Shown here one piece after another: positions 52,850 through 61,646 of a stretch of DNA of 64,000 bases. The translations under genes were made by a program, and so were the position numbers. This DNA comes from Ancylomarina sp. 16SWW S1-10-2 (lineage in GTDB: Bacteria; Bacteroidota; Bacteroidia; Bacteroidales; Marinifilaceae). The stretch is taken from the NCBI RefSeq assembly GCF_009669305.1, contig NZ_SADB01000015.1, positions 1 through 64,000 on the forward strand. Reading direction: 5' to 3'. Position 1 is the stretch's first letter; every line of letters starts with the position of its first letter. Under the pieces are notes generated by a model. It ran no database searches. It was not told the origin of the DNA and was given only the letters and a program-made list of their open reading frames with translations.

Positions 52850-54214
52850 ATGAAAGACGCTAGAATTCTCATCGTAGACGACAATAAAAGTATACTCTCA
52901 GCTTTAGATTTATTGTTAACAACTTACTGTAAGAAATTGAAATGTATTTCTACCCCCAATTGCTTAATGACAGAGCTAAAAGCCGATAACTACGATGTTG
53001 TTCTTTTGGATATGAATTTTAAGGCGGGTATTAATACGGGCAATGAAGGTATTTATTGGTTAAACCAGATATTGGACTATAATTCGGGCATTAGCGTGGT
53101 GATGATTACAGCATATGGCGACGTAGAATTAGCCGTAAAAGCTGTACGAAATGGAGCTGCCGATTTTGTGCTGAAACCATGGGAAAATGAAAAAATGTTG
53201 GCTACCATTGAAATGGCATGGAAACTTAGTCGATCTAAAAAAGAAGTTTCTTCCTTAAAATTAAAGGAAAACGAGCTGGTTGCTCAACTTAATTCCAAGG
53301 AAAATTTGATTATTGGCAATTCATTGGTTTGGCAAAATTTAATGAAACTTGTAAAAAAAGTAGCTAGCACCGATGCAAATATTCTGATTACAGGAGAAAA
53401 TGGCACCGGAAAAGAACTGATTGCTAGAGAAATTCATAGGCTATCGAACCAATCTCAAAATGTAATGGTTCATGTAGACATGGGATCTATTGCGGAATCT
53501 CTTTTTGAAAGCGAATTGTTTGGACATAAAAAAGGTGCTTTTACCGACGCGCAATCTGATAGAATGGGCAAAATAGAAGCTTCAAACCACGGAACCCTTT
53601 TTCTTGATGAAATTGGTAACCTATCCTTACCCATGCAAGCCAAATTATTAGCTGTTTTACAAAATAGATCTTTAACCCGAGTAGGTGAAAATAAGCCCGT
53701 AGATATTGATATTCGTTTGGTTTGTGCAACTAACTGTAAACTCAGCAAAATGGTAGGTGAAGGATTGTTTAGGGAAGATTTACTTTATCGAATAAACACG
53801 ATTCAAATTGAATTGCCTCCATTAAGAGACAGACAAGATGATATTCCCAAACTAGTCTCTCATTTTATGAAACTATATGCAGATAAATACAATAAAAAAG
53901 GGCTAAACATATCAGATAAAGCCATTACAAAACTTCAAAATTATACTTGGCCGGGCAATGTACGGGAACTGCAACATGCCATTGAAAAAGCGGTTATTCT
54001 TTGTGACGATCATTTAATTGGAACACACAATTTTGTGTTCAAAATGGATGAATTTACAAAAGTAGAATCCTACGGAGGAACTCTGGAGGATATGGAAAAA
54101 CAACTTATTACGGCTGCCATTGAAAAACAGATGGGAAACCTTACTGCCGTGTCCAATCAACTAGGAATTTCACGCCAAACCTTATACAATAAAATAAAGA
54201 AATATGGGATATAA
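52850..54214 (+). CDS. NtrC-family sigma-54-dependent response regulator
   Basis: A 454-residue activator from this ATG. The receiver domain (about 5-120) has D10/D11 and the phospho-acceptor D54 in 'VVLLDMNF'. The AAA+ domain carries Walker A 'GENGTGKELIARE', the sigma-54 contact loop GAFTDA, Walker B 'GTLFLDEIGN' and 'REDLLYRINTIQIELPPLRDR'-type sensor regions. A Fis-type HTH closes the protein (AVSNQLGISRQTLYNKIKKY). A TTG 27 bp upstream could extend it, but the ATG matches receiver-domain starts. It overlaps the kinase gene by 11 bp and diverges from the efflux operon, whose promoter is of the sigma-54 type. It should activate that operon when phosphorylated. Confidence 0.94.
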   Translation: MKDARILIVDDNKSILSALDLLLTTYCKKLKCISTPNCLMTELKADNYDVVLLDMNFKAGINTGNEGIYWLNQILDYNSGISVVMITAYGDVELAVKAVRNGAADFVLKPWENEKMLATIEMAWKLSRSKKEVSSLKLKENELVAQLNSKENLIIGNSLVWQNLMKLVKKVASTDANILITGENGTGKELIAREIHRLSNQSQNVMVHVDMGSIAESLFESELFGHKKGAFTDAQSDRMGKIEASNHGTLFLDEIGNLSLPMQAKLLAVLQNRSLTRVGENKPVDIDIRLVCATNCKLSKMVGEGLFREDLLYRINTIQIELPPLRDRQDDIPKLVSHFMKLYADKYNKKGLNISDKAITKLQNYTWPGNVRELQHAIEKAVILCDDHLIGTHNFVFKMDEFTKVESYGGTLEDMEKQLITAAIEKQMGNLTAVSNQLGISRQTLYNKIKKYGI

Positions 54215-55559
54215 ATATTATAACTCCATTTTATTTCTGAGGATAATAAGCCTTATAGCAGTCGCAATTGCGATAGGTTACACCTTCTCTATTCAGTTTT
54301 ATTATAGTTTTGGAATATGCCTAATTATAGAAATATATTGGGCATGGTCATTTATGCTGTTTCTGAACAAAACTCACAAGCAAATGAATTACTTTGTTCA
54401 GGCCATAAAAAATAAAGATACAACCCTACACTTCCCTAAAAAGTCGGGTAATAAAATTATCGATGAATTAAGTATCAGCTTGAACGAACTAAACGGAATT
54501 ATTCAAAACGTTCAGATGAAAAGCAAGATAAAAGAAACGTATTTTGCTGAAATACTTCAAAACATAGCCACAGGTGTTATCGTAATTACTGAAGATGGAT
54601 TTGTTACCGACGTTAATTCGGCAAGTTTAGAACTTCTTGGTTTAGATACTTTCACTCACATTAAACAGTTAGATAGAATAGATCCAAAGTTTAATGTAGA
54701 CTTATCAAAGTTGAAAAATAAACAACGAAAAGTACTCAACTTAACTACAAAAAACGAACACATTCAGGTTATGACTCGTTGTTCTCTTATTCGCATAGAT
54801 AAAGAAGAGGTTAAACTGATTACCATACAAGATATTAGAGGCGAATTGGAACGTAAAGAAATTGATGCTTGGGTGAAATTGATACGAGTTCTTAGTCATG
54901 AAATTATGAATTCGCTTGCTCCTATTACTTCAATTTCACAATCCCTAAAACAGATTTGGGAAAATAAACAGCAAAAACATGTTGGTAACAAACAAGATTC
55001 AGATGTAAGAAAAACACTGGATGGCTTAAATGTGATTACCCAAACCAATCAGGATTTAATTCAATTTGTTCAATCGTATAGAGTCCTTTCTAAAGCACCT
55101 ATCCCACAACTAAACAGAATTAATGCAAATGGTTTTTTCGATCGCTTAAATATTCTTTTATCTCCTATTAAAGAGAATTTTTCAGGACAACTTAAACTTG
55201 ATACACCAAGTACCGATTTTAGCTTTATAGCAGATGAACAAATGCTGATTCAGGTTATTATTAATTTGGTTAAAAATGCCTCGGAAGCTTTTCATGACGA
55301 AACAAAGAATATAAATCTAGAACCTAAAATAAAAGTAAGCGCAAAGCAAAATGGCGCTACAACAGAGATAATCGTTTCGGATAATGGTCCTGGGATTCCT
55401 GAAGAAATTCAAGACAATATATTCGTGCCTTTCTTTACTACAAAAGAGAGCGGTTCTGGTATTGGATTAAGTTACTCCAGACAAATAGTAAGAGCACACG
55501 GAGGAAGTCTCTTATATTATCCCAAACTAGGGAAAACAGAGTTTATAATAAGGTGGTGA
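54204..55559 (+). CDS. membrane-bound NtrB-type sensor histidine kinase
   Basis: A 451-residue kinase with two transmembrane helices (about 9-29 and 34-54) and almost no periplasmic loop, so it probably senses a signal within the membrane or cytoplasm. A PAS-like domain (about 110-215) precedes the H box 'VLSHEIMNSLAPITSIS' and the HATPase with 'INLVKNASEAF', 'DNGPGIPEEI' and 'SGSGIGLSYSRQI'. Its start overlaps the response regulator's stop (11 bp), showing coupled translation. It should phosphorylate the adjacent NtrC-type regulator in response to envelope stress or toxic substrates; the signal is not known. Confidence 0.93.
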   Translation: MGYKYYNSILFLRIISLIAVAIAIGYTFSIQFYYSFGICLIIEIYWAWSFMLFLNKTHKQMNYFVQAIKNKDTTLHFPKKSGNKIIDELSISLNELNGIIQNVQMKSKIKETYFAEILQNIATGVIVITEDGFVTDVNSASLELLGLDTFTHIKQLDRIDPKFNVDLSKLKNKQRKVLNLTTKNEHIQVMTRCSLIRIDKEEVKLITIQDIRGELERKEIDAWVKLIRVLSHEIMNSLAPITSISQSLKQIWENKQQKHVGNKQDSDVRKTLDGLNVITQTNQDLIQFVQSYRVLSKAPIPQLNRINANGFFDRLNILLSPIKENFSGQLKLDTPSTDFSFIADEQMLIQVIINLVKNASEAFHDETKNINLEPKIKVSAKQNGATTEIIVSDNGPGIPEEIQDNIFVPFFTTKESGSGIGLSYSRQIVRAHGGSLLYYPKLGKTEFIIRW

Positions 55560-55623
55560 TTTAAAATCCCCTATTTTATATTTAGCATTTGAGATTCATC
55601 TTATAGCCAATAAGATTACATAA

Positions 55624-55992
55624 CTACCTTAATGATTTTCCAAAGGGTGCTAAAGCAAAACCGGCTAATTTAATATGCTGAGCGGCAAAAGGAATACCTA
55701 TAATTGTAATGGCAAAAAGAATTGCAAATACGAGGTGAGTTAAGGCAATCCATATGCCTCCAAAAATAAGCCAAAATATATTTAAGATTAGGCTAAGACA
55801 ACCGCCAGCACTTTCATTGGGAACAACTTTCTGTCCGAAAGGTGCTAAGCCCAAAATAGAGAATTGAATAGCTTTTAAACCGAAAGGTATACCAACAATT
55901 GTACAGCACATGAGGATACCAGCAATTATATACTCCAAGAAAATAAAAATTCCTCCAAAAATAATCCAAATAATATTTCCTATAATGCTCAT
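55624..55992 (-). CDS. YccF-family inner-membrane protein
   Basis: A 122-residue protein made of two copies of the YccF domain: 'IIWIIFGGIFIFLEYIIAGI' and 'IFWLIFGGIWIALTHLVFAI', each followed by a 'TIVGIPFG' or 'TIIGIPFA' turn and an 'LAPFG' tail. It has four hydrophobic helices. The E. coli homologue is an uncharacterised inner-membrane protein. It is a single gene, with 64 bases separating it from the kinase gene on the opposite strand. Confidence 0.9.
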   Translation of the reverse strand: MSIIGNIIWIIFGGIFIFLEYIIAGILMCCTIVGIPFGLKAIQFSILGLAPFGQKVVPNESAGGCLSLILNIFWLIFGGIWIALTHLVFAILFAITIIGIPFAAQHIKLAGFALAPFGKSLR

Positions 55993-56126
55993 TCTATTTC
56001 AGTTTATAATTTAAGCGAACAATGTACAATTAAGTATTAATGAATCAAAACACAGTATGTAAAGCAATGAGTTTAATCAACAATTATTTATCATCTTAAA
56101 TTTCAATTATGGGTAATTCTTGAGTA

Positions 56127-57110
56127 TTAAAAAGTATAGTTTAAGGCCAAATGAAGAAGAAAATCTGGTGATGTATTAATTTTAATATCCTCGGAGAAGC
56201 CTCCAGTAAGAATCAAATTTTCATTAAGAATAAAGTCAGCTCCCAAGAGGAGTTGCAAACCAGAGTCACCTAATTCTTCAGTCATTGAATTTTTAAAAAA
56301 CTTAGAATGATAATCGAACTGAACTTTAGGTACAAATAACGAAGTTGCTTTTACGGCTAGACCCAAAGAAGCAAAAGTTACATTCCTACTCTGCATATCT
56401 TCCAACAAAGATCCTTTTCCAACACGTAAATAGCCCAAAGAATAAAAAAAGTAAGCCGGTCTTGGGCCAACACCCGTAGTTTGACCAGAAAACTGGAATG
56501 AAAAATCGACCGTTCCACTTCCCAGCAATTTCTTTTTATCGGCATTATTCAACTTAAGGTAAGCACGTAAAGCCATTGAATGCGTTTTGTGCTCAAGGAG
56601 TTTTAAGCCTAATTCGAAACTGATATCACCAATACCAAACGAAGGTTCATCAATATTAAAAAGGATTATACCATCCCTTGAATACACATAGTGCATCTCT
56701 CCTTTTGGAGTGACACCACGAGCACCACCTGAAAGACCTAAAGCACTATGGAAACCGTCAATACTTGAATCCATAAAACCACTGGAATGATTAACAAAGG
56801 GTAGATTTAGGCCAATCTCAAAACGTTCCGCAATTCCATATTTAGCATTTAGATCAAGGCGAGCCATCTCACCATCAAAATAAACAATCTCATTTTGAAA
56901 AAGAGCATTGGTACTATTGCTTGATAAATTGAAAATTGAAGACATTGAAAATTTACCCTTTTCAACTATTTTTCCTCCTTCAGTATTAGGTAGACCATAA
57001 GAATGAATCAAAGGAGCTTGATTATGTGAGGCAAATGGTTTTATATTAGTTTGTGATAAGCCAATAAAATAACTACAACAAAACAATAAACAGGAAACAA
57101 ATCTGAGCAT
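56127..57110 (-). CDS. outer-membrane beta-barrel protein, unknown function
   Basis: A 327-residue protein from this ATG: signal peptide 1-20 (ending 'YFIGLSQ'), then repeated amphipathic strands ('GMAERFEIGLNLPFVNHSSG'-type segments) and a C-terminal Phe ('LLHLALNYTF'), the mark of an outer-membrane barrel. It resembles the DUF3187-like/transporter-type barrels that carry 'EIGLNLPF' and 'GDISFELGLK'. A longer frame to 57194 adds 28 residues before a normal signal peptide, so this ATG is preferred. It stands alone, with a gene-free stretch of 700 bases upstream. The substrate or role is not known. Confidence 0.72.
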   Translation of the reverse strand: MLRFVSCLLFCCSYFIGLSQTNIKPFASHNQAPLIHSYGLPNTEGGKIVEKGKFSMSSIFNLSSNSTNALFQNEIVYFDGEMARLDLNAKYGIAERFEIGLNLPFVNHSSGFMDSSIDGFHSALGLSGGARGVTPKGEMHYVYSRDGIILFNIDEPSFGIGDISFELGLKLLEHKTHSMALRAYLKLNNADKKKLLGSGTVDFSFQFSGQTTGVGPRPAYFFYSLGYLRVGKGSLLEDMQSRNVTFASLGLAVKATSLFVPKVQFDYHSKFFKNSMTEELGDSGLQLLLGADFILNENLILTGGFSEDIKINTSPDFLLHLALNYTF

Positions 57111-57194
57111 ATCGTAATTCAAATTAATATTGAGAAAGTAGCAAGGTAAAATAATATCCTGAATCAGATAAGAATCAAAACGAGAAATTAACAA

Positions 57195-57898
57195 TAGAAC
57201 AAAACAAATCCCCTGATAGAGATTCAGAGGATTTGTAGATCAGTTAGTCGTGTCATATCTATGGTACTAGTTGTTTACATCAATACAGACTGAATATATA
57301 TTTTGATAACACTATATCAATTTAATAATAATATATCTAATATAAAAGTTTATTAACCTATATACTAAATGATTACATATAAACAAAGCCAATAATTCAT
57401 TAAATAATATGATAAGAGAAATTAGATCTGATAAAATAATTAAGTAAAACTAGAGCATTCAGAAGGATCAAATATATTTTTGGCTGTGAAAAACATAATT
57501 TATTCAGCAACAAATACCCCATTAATTTTTTTTTCTTCCTTAATAAAACATCAAGATTTATTCAATATTCATATTAAATGTGCTTGTAAATTGAAAAACA
57601 CGATAGGCTATACTAATTAAAAAGTAATGATAATAAATAACGCTATAGTTAAGAGTCAATACAAAAGAGAAAAGAAGTATAAATTAAAATAGTAAAAGAT
57701 TCGTTAGTCTTAATTATCAAGTATTTAAGAACAAAAATAAAACGCTTAATCTTGACTAAATGAGGAATCTTCTTTTTGACAAATAATGGTAAATAGACAT
57801 ATTTAGTAGATTAACAGACAAATAAACCTGATAAAATTAAATTTCGTATGCATATTATTATATCTTTAAGCATTAATATATATGCATATCTTTTTTAT
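57195..57898. other. gene-free AT-rich region
   Basis: These 704 bases between divergent genes are extremely AT-rich with no sustained reading frame. One imperfect hairpin, AAATCC..CTGA/TCAG..GGATTT with one mismatch, lies at 57206-57234 and is not placed to end either gene. I could not identify a promoter. Confidence 0.4.
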
Positions 57899-58186
57899 AT
57901 GAATAAAATCACACTACTAAATATTGAGTATTTACGTCGCGAAAGAGGTATAGAAACTTATCAGCTTTCTTTAAAAGAAGAGAAAGAAATTTGCTATGTT
58001 TATAATTTTGAAGATAAATACTACCGGTATTTTAGAACACTAAAGTCATTAACAAATTATCTCAAAGATCGAATAGAACCGAAAGTTAAATTCAAAACAC
58101 GAGAAGAATTAGATGATTTTTTATTGTATAAAAATATCGTTCCTATTGAAGAAATAAATAAAGCTTTTGTCGGTGCAAAAGCATAA
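57899..58186 (+). CDS. small protein of unknown function
   Basis: A 95-residue basic protein from this ATG, rich in Lys, Glu and Tyr. It starts 'MNKITLLNIEYLRRERGIET', has a charged middle with repeated Tyr ('NFEDKYYRYFRTLKSL'), and ends with a helix. I recognise no family. It may be a small DNA-binding or regulatory protein, but there is no HTH I can see. A longer frame from 57848 begins with a hydrophobic stretch of 17 residues (MHIIISLSINIYAYLFY) that could be a signal anchor, so the start is open. It is convergent with the ROK kinase, 3 bp apart. Confidence 0.5.
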   Translation: MNKITLLNIEYLRRERGIETYQLSLKEEKEICYVYNFEDKYYRYFRTLKSLTNYLKDRIEPKVKFKTREELDDFLLYKNIVPIEEINKAFVGAKA

Positions 58187-58189
58187 TTA

Positions 58190-59149
58190 TTAATGCCCGC
58201 TCATAAAAACTAAAGCAGCAGAGCCAAGAACTCCTGCATTTGATTTGATAGAAGATAAATTAAGTTTTATTTTTCCTTTTAAAACAGAAAGAAGATTAGA
58301 TTCCATATGAAATTGAGTTGGCTTTAAAATCAAATCGCCTGCCTTTGCAAGACCTCCTGAAAGAAAAATGGCTTCGGGATTAAAAATTGCTGCAACATTA
58401 GCAAGTGTTTTACCTAATAATCGCCCCGTATATTCAAAAGATTCAATAGCCACCTTATCGCCATTATACGCAGCAATAGCTAATTTTCTTGCAGAGAATT
58501 TATTAAATGGGATATCACGTAAAACGGATGGACCATCATACTTTGCCAAAAGTTTACTTACAGTTCTTTTAATGCCTTTTGCCGACACATAGGTTTCAAG
58601 GCAGCCTTTTCTTCCACAGGAGCAAGAACGTCCTTGTTCACGTACAATAATATGCCCCATTTCACCAGCATAGCCTTCATTTCCATTATATATTTTCCCA
58701 TCCAATACCAAACCACATCCTAAGCCAGTACCAAGCGTTATCACCATAAAATTCTCCATTCCCTTGGCACCACCATAATGCATTTCACCTAAAGCCGCGG
58801 CATTAGCATCATTGGTTAGTTCAACTGGTAATTGTAAATGAGCACCGAGAAGTTTAACCAAGGGCAAATGTTTACCCCACACCAGATTCACAGCATCCTC
58901 TATGAAACCTGTGAGATAACTAGCATTGGGAGCCCCAACTCCAACACCCACTAACTTGTATTTACGATCTAAGGTTTTGTACTTGGATTTAATATGCATG
59001 GCAAGCTCACGAACAAAATTCTCGAAAATTGGATAATTGGACGTGGAAAAAGAAGACTGGAAAAGACAAACACCAGCCTCTGTTACGAAACCATAAACGG
59101 TATTCGTACCACCAATATCTACCCCAACTGCGACCTTTTGCATACCCAT
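58190..59149 (-). CDS. ROK-family glucokinase
   Basis: A 319-residue sugar kinase. The phosphate-1 loop is 'VGVDIGGTNTVYGFV', the sugar-binding segment 'LTNDANAAALGEMHYGGA', and the phosphate-2 loop 'ITLGTGLGCGLVLDG'. The ROK zinc motif is 'GRSCSCGRKGCLETYVSAKG'. Family members phosphorylate glucose or related sugars with ATP. No HTH precedes the kinase domain, so it is an enzyme and not a ROK repressor. A nine-unit 8-bp tandem repeat lies about 160-230 bases upstream of its start. Confidence 0.93.
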   Translation of the reverse strand: MGMQKVAVGVDIGGTNTVYGFVTEAGVCLFQSSFSTSNYPIFENFVRELAMHIKSKYKTLDRKYKLVGVGVGAPNASYLTGFIEDAVNLVWGKHLPLVKLLGAHLQLPVELTNDANAAALGEMHYGGAKGMENFMVITLGTGLGCGLVLDGKIYNGNEGYAGEMGHIIVREQGRSCSCGRKGCLETYVSAKGIKRTVSKLLAKYDGPSVLRDIPFNKFSARKLAIAAYNGDKVAIESFEYTGRLLGKTLANVAAIFNPEAIFLSGGLAKAGDLILKPTQFHMESNLLSVLKGKIKLNLSSIKSNAGVLGSAALVFMSGH

Positions 59150-59309
59150 AAACTTATGTTTACATCTAATTTAGCCTAAAAGCGTGAGACAAACAAGAAT
59201 ACAAATGGTTAAAGAGTTAAAAAGGATAAAGGTTAAAGGAGAAAGAGTTGAAAAGTATAGATTTTGCACAAGTGACTATTGACAACAATTTTATAATGTA
59301 ACAATAAAA

Positions 59310-59381
59310 CAGTTCAACAGTTCAACAGTTCAACAGTTCAACAGTTCAACAGTTTAGCAGTTTAGCAGTTTAGTAGTTTAG
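59310..59381. repeat. 8-bp tandem repeat (five CAGTTCAA, then CAGTTTAG variants)
   Basis: Five perfect CAGTTCAA units (59310-59349), three CAGTTTAG units (59350-59373) and one TAGTTTAG (59374-59381) are visible. It lies between the HlyD stop and the ROK kinase start, and upstream of the latter. A simple repeat of 8 bp in a promoter region can change length by slippage. Confidence 0.9.
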
Positions 59382-59419
59382 CAATTAAAACAATAAAACC
59401 ATTAAACAATCAAACATTA

Positions 59420-60721
59420 TTAATCTTTTACAACATGCTCCTTTAATAAAGCTTTTAGTGGATTAAAAATACGTTGGAGCAAACGTTGATCCTCCGTAAT
59501 TATTTCTGCAACGCCTTCAATCTTTTGAGCGAATTTCAGTTTAATACCATAACTTGTTATAAGCCCATTAGAGAGCTCTACATCCAAACTGTAGTTATCT
59601 CCTTCGGGCACCTGAGAAATTGAACGGATACGTCCTTCGAGCATACCAAATTCCATGTATGGATAATTATTGAGTTTAATATTAACTCGTTGTCCAAGCT
59701 TTACTTTCCCTGATCGATTCATACCTAATTCAACACGTGCAATAATTCGTGTGGAATCAGATGGAATAACAGTAAAAACCTTGTCACCTTGCTTCACATT
59801 TTGGTTAGCCGACCAAAAACTATTGAAACTTACCGATCCGTCAATTGGCGATTTCAAAAGATAATTCTGCTCCCAAATATCCATTTGTGCTATTAAATTA
59901 TCATTTGTTTGGATAATCACATCCTGCAATTCTTTTCTCTGCTTCTCCTTATCTAAATCTAGATCTATAATGTCTTGATCAAGCTCATTTATTTCTATTT
60001 GAGTTGCTGATAAAGTAGAGCGTGAGCCATGAAAAGTATAGCTTTGTTGCAAATAATTCTTCTCAGATTGCTGATATGCAGATTTAGATATTACACCTCG
60101 AGAATAAAGTAAGGAATCTCTATTAAACTCTTTATAAGTAATTGACAATTCCTTTTCTAGTATATTTCTTTGCCTATACTGACGATTATAATACATGCGA
60201 TAATTGCTTTTCTTCTGAAGCAAAGAGGCCTTTTTCTTTTTATGATATTGCAGTTCAATAAAACGATTATAATCTGCACAAGATTTTAAGTAGGTATTAA
60301 ACGGTGTCTGAACTTCACCAAGTCTGTAACTTTTATTGGAAGAAACGATGTTAATTTTCTTATCATCAATAAGAAAAGAACTCGTTTTTTTAAGTTCATC
60401 TCTTAATAAAAACATATCTTCAAAATCAGCAGAATTCTCAATTACTGCAAGCAAATCGCCTGCTTTTATCTTTTGTTTATCGACCACCTTCAAGTCAACA
60501 ATCTTACCATTCGCACGAGCTATTAACTCAGCAGGAGGGTTTTGAGTCGTCAAAACCAATTTAGATTCAATAATCTCAGGATAAGAAAAAAACCAGGAAC
60601 CAACCACAAGAACTAACACAACGAGAAACACCAATCCCGAACCTACCCTCACAATCCACGAAGGCATTTTCCCGAGAATCTCTTGCACCGACTCTGATCT
60701 TAATTCTATATTATCGCTCAT
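59420..60721 (-). CDS. HlyD-family secretion adaptor, partner of the C39 exporter
   Basis: A 433-residue inner-membrane-anchored adaptor. The transmembrane helix (about 22-46) is followed by a barrel-sandwich half ('ARANGKIVDLKVVDKQKIKAGD'-type), a long coiled coil (about 145-280), the second half ('KSPIDGSVSFNSFW'), a beta-barrel, and a C-terminal tail. This is the HlyD class, which bridges ABC exporters to an outer-membrane channel. Its partner is the C39-peptidase ABC transporter at 61647 on the same strand, from which it is separated by a GxxExxY gene and non-coding repeats. No TolC-type channel is in the window. Confidence 0.9.
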   Translation of the reverse strand: MSDNIELRSESVQEILGKMPSWIVRVGSGLVFLVVLVLVVGSWFFSYPEIIESKLVLTTQNPPAELIARANGKIVDLKVVDKQKIKAGDLLAVIENSADFEDMFLLRDELKKTSSFLIDDKKINIVSSNKSYRLGEVQTPFNTYLKSCADYNRFIELQYHKKKKASLLQKKSNYRMYYNRQYRQRNILEKELSITYKEFNRDSLLYSRGVISKSAYQQSEKNYLQQSYTFHGSRSTLSATQIEINELDQDIIDLDLDKEKQRKELQDVIIQTNDNLIAQMDIWEQNYLLKSPIDGSVSFNSFWSANQNVKQGDKVFTVIPSDSTRIIARVELGMNRSGKVKLGQRVNIKLNNYPYMEFGMLEGRIRSISQVPEGDNYSLDVELSNGLITSYGIKLKFAQKIEGVAEIITEDQRLLQRIFNPLKALLKEHVVKD

Positions 60722-60734
60722 TTTTTTTTATTTT

Positions 60735-61056
60735 GACGCTGATAAAATATGATTCACTATGATTAAAAAACAATAGTGAAATCATAAAAATTTGATGCTA
60801 GACTATTTAGTTTGTAAGAACCCTACGTTTATACTGAAGTATTTTACCAAAACTTTAATAGAAGCTTGTTATTGCACATTCTGTTTCTTTATTTCGACGC
60901 TGATAAAATATGATTCTCTATGATTAAAAAACAATAGTGAAATCATAAAAATTTGATGCTAGACTATTTAGTTTGTAAGAACCCTACGTTTATATTGAGT
61001 TATTTTACCAAAACTTTAATAGGAGCTTGTTATTGCACATTCTGTTTATATATTTC
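60735..61056. repeat. two 161-bp deletion derivatives of the GxxExxY locus
   Basis: Units start at 60735 and 60896 with GACGCTGATAAAATATGATT. Each contains the 3' non-coding flank and last codons of a GxxExxY gene (GKILQYKRRV or GKITQYKRRV, then a stop), a piece from inside the gene, and the start of the next unit. Against the intact 466-bp unit (61057-61522) about 305 bp are missing. One deletion joint lies at a short direct repeat, CAAAATTTAATA/CAAAACTTTAATA (61170 and 61333 in the intact copy). Confidence 0.88.
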
Positions 61057-61128
61057 GACGCTGATAAAATATGATTCACTATGATAAAAAAACAAAGTTG
61101 AAATCATAAAAGTTTACTGCTAGTCTAT

Positions 61129-61506
61129 TTAGGTTGAAAAGACCCTACGTTTATACTGAGGTATTTTCCCAAAATTTAATAATAAACCAACTTCAATATC
61201 AGAAGCCTTTAAGTAATTAACAAGTTGTACTTCATGAATTGGATTTAGCCTTTCGATGGCTTTTAATTCTATTATAACAAGGTCATTAACGATAATATCT
61301 GCAAGAAAATCTCCAACAATTTGTTTCCCATACAAAACTTTAATAGGAGCTTGTTGTTGAACATTCAATCCTAATTCCTTTAATTCAATAATTAAGGCAT
61401 TCTCGTAAACCTTCTCGAGAAAACCATAACCTAATTCATTATACACATTAAAAAATGCTTTCAGTATTAGTGATGTAATATCTGAATATTTATAATTATC
61501 GTTCAT
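61129..61506 (-). CDS. GxxExxY protein (PD-(D/E)xK-like)
   Basis: A 125-residue protein with the name-giving motif GFLEKVY (28-34) in 'NELGYGFLEKVYENAL' and a PD-(D/E)xK-like core: D66 and D70 in 'GDFLADIIV' and E80-L-K82 in 'IIELKAIE'. This is the GxxExxY/PDDEXK_3 family, predicted nuclease-fold proteins without an established role. Genes of this family are often multicopy and bordered by repeats in Bacteroidota, as I recall. Here it lies between an ABC exporter and its HlyD partner, reads toward two of its own truncated copies, and its locus starts and ends with the same GACGCTGATAAAATATGAT repeat. Confidence 0.9.
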   Translation of the reverse strand: MNDNYKYSDITSLILKAFFNVYNELGYGFLEKVYENALIIELKELGLNVQQQAPIKVLYGKQIVGDFLADIIVNDLVIIELKAIERLNPIHEVQLVNYLKASDIEVGLLLNFGKIPQYKRRVFST

Positions 61507-61646
61507 TATTCTTTATTTTTTTGACGCTGATAAAATATGATCTAAAATTGAGTACAGTAATTTTTCAAAAAATTCATATTTAAACAATTCACTTTTAAAA
61601 TTTAAATCATAATTTAATCATTTTTTTAATCTGCGTCTAAAAAAAA

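Noticed and set aside
60735-61056. CRISPR or REP array
   Set aside because: There are only two full-length 161-bp units, which match the ends of the adjacent gene and are better explained as its deletion copies.
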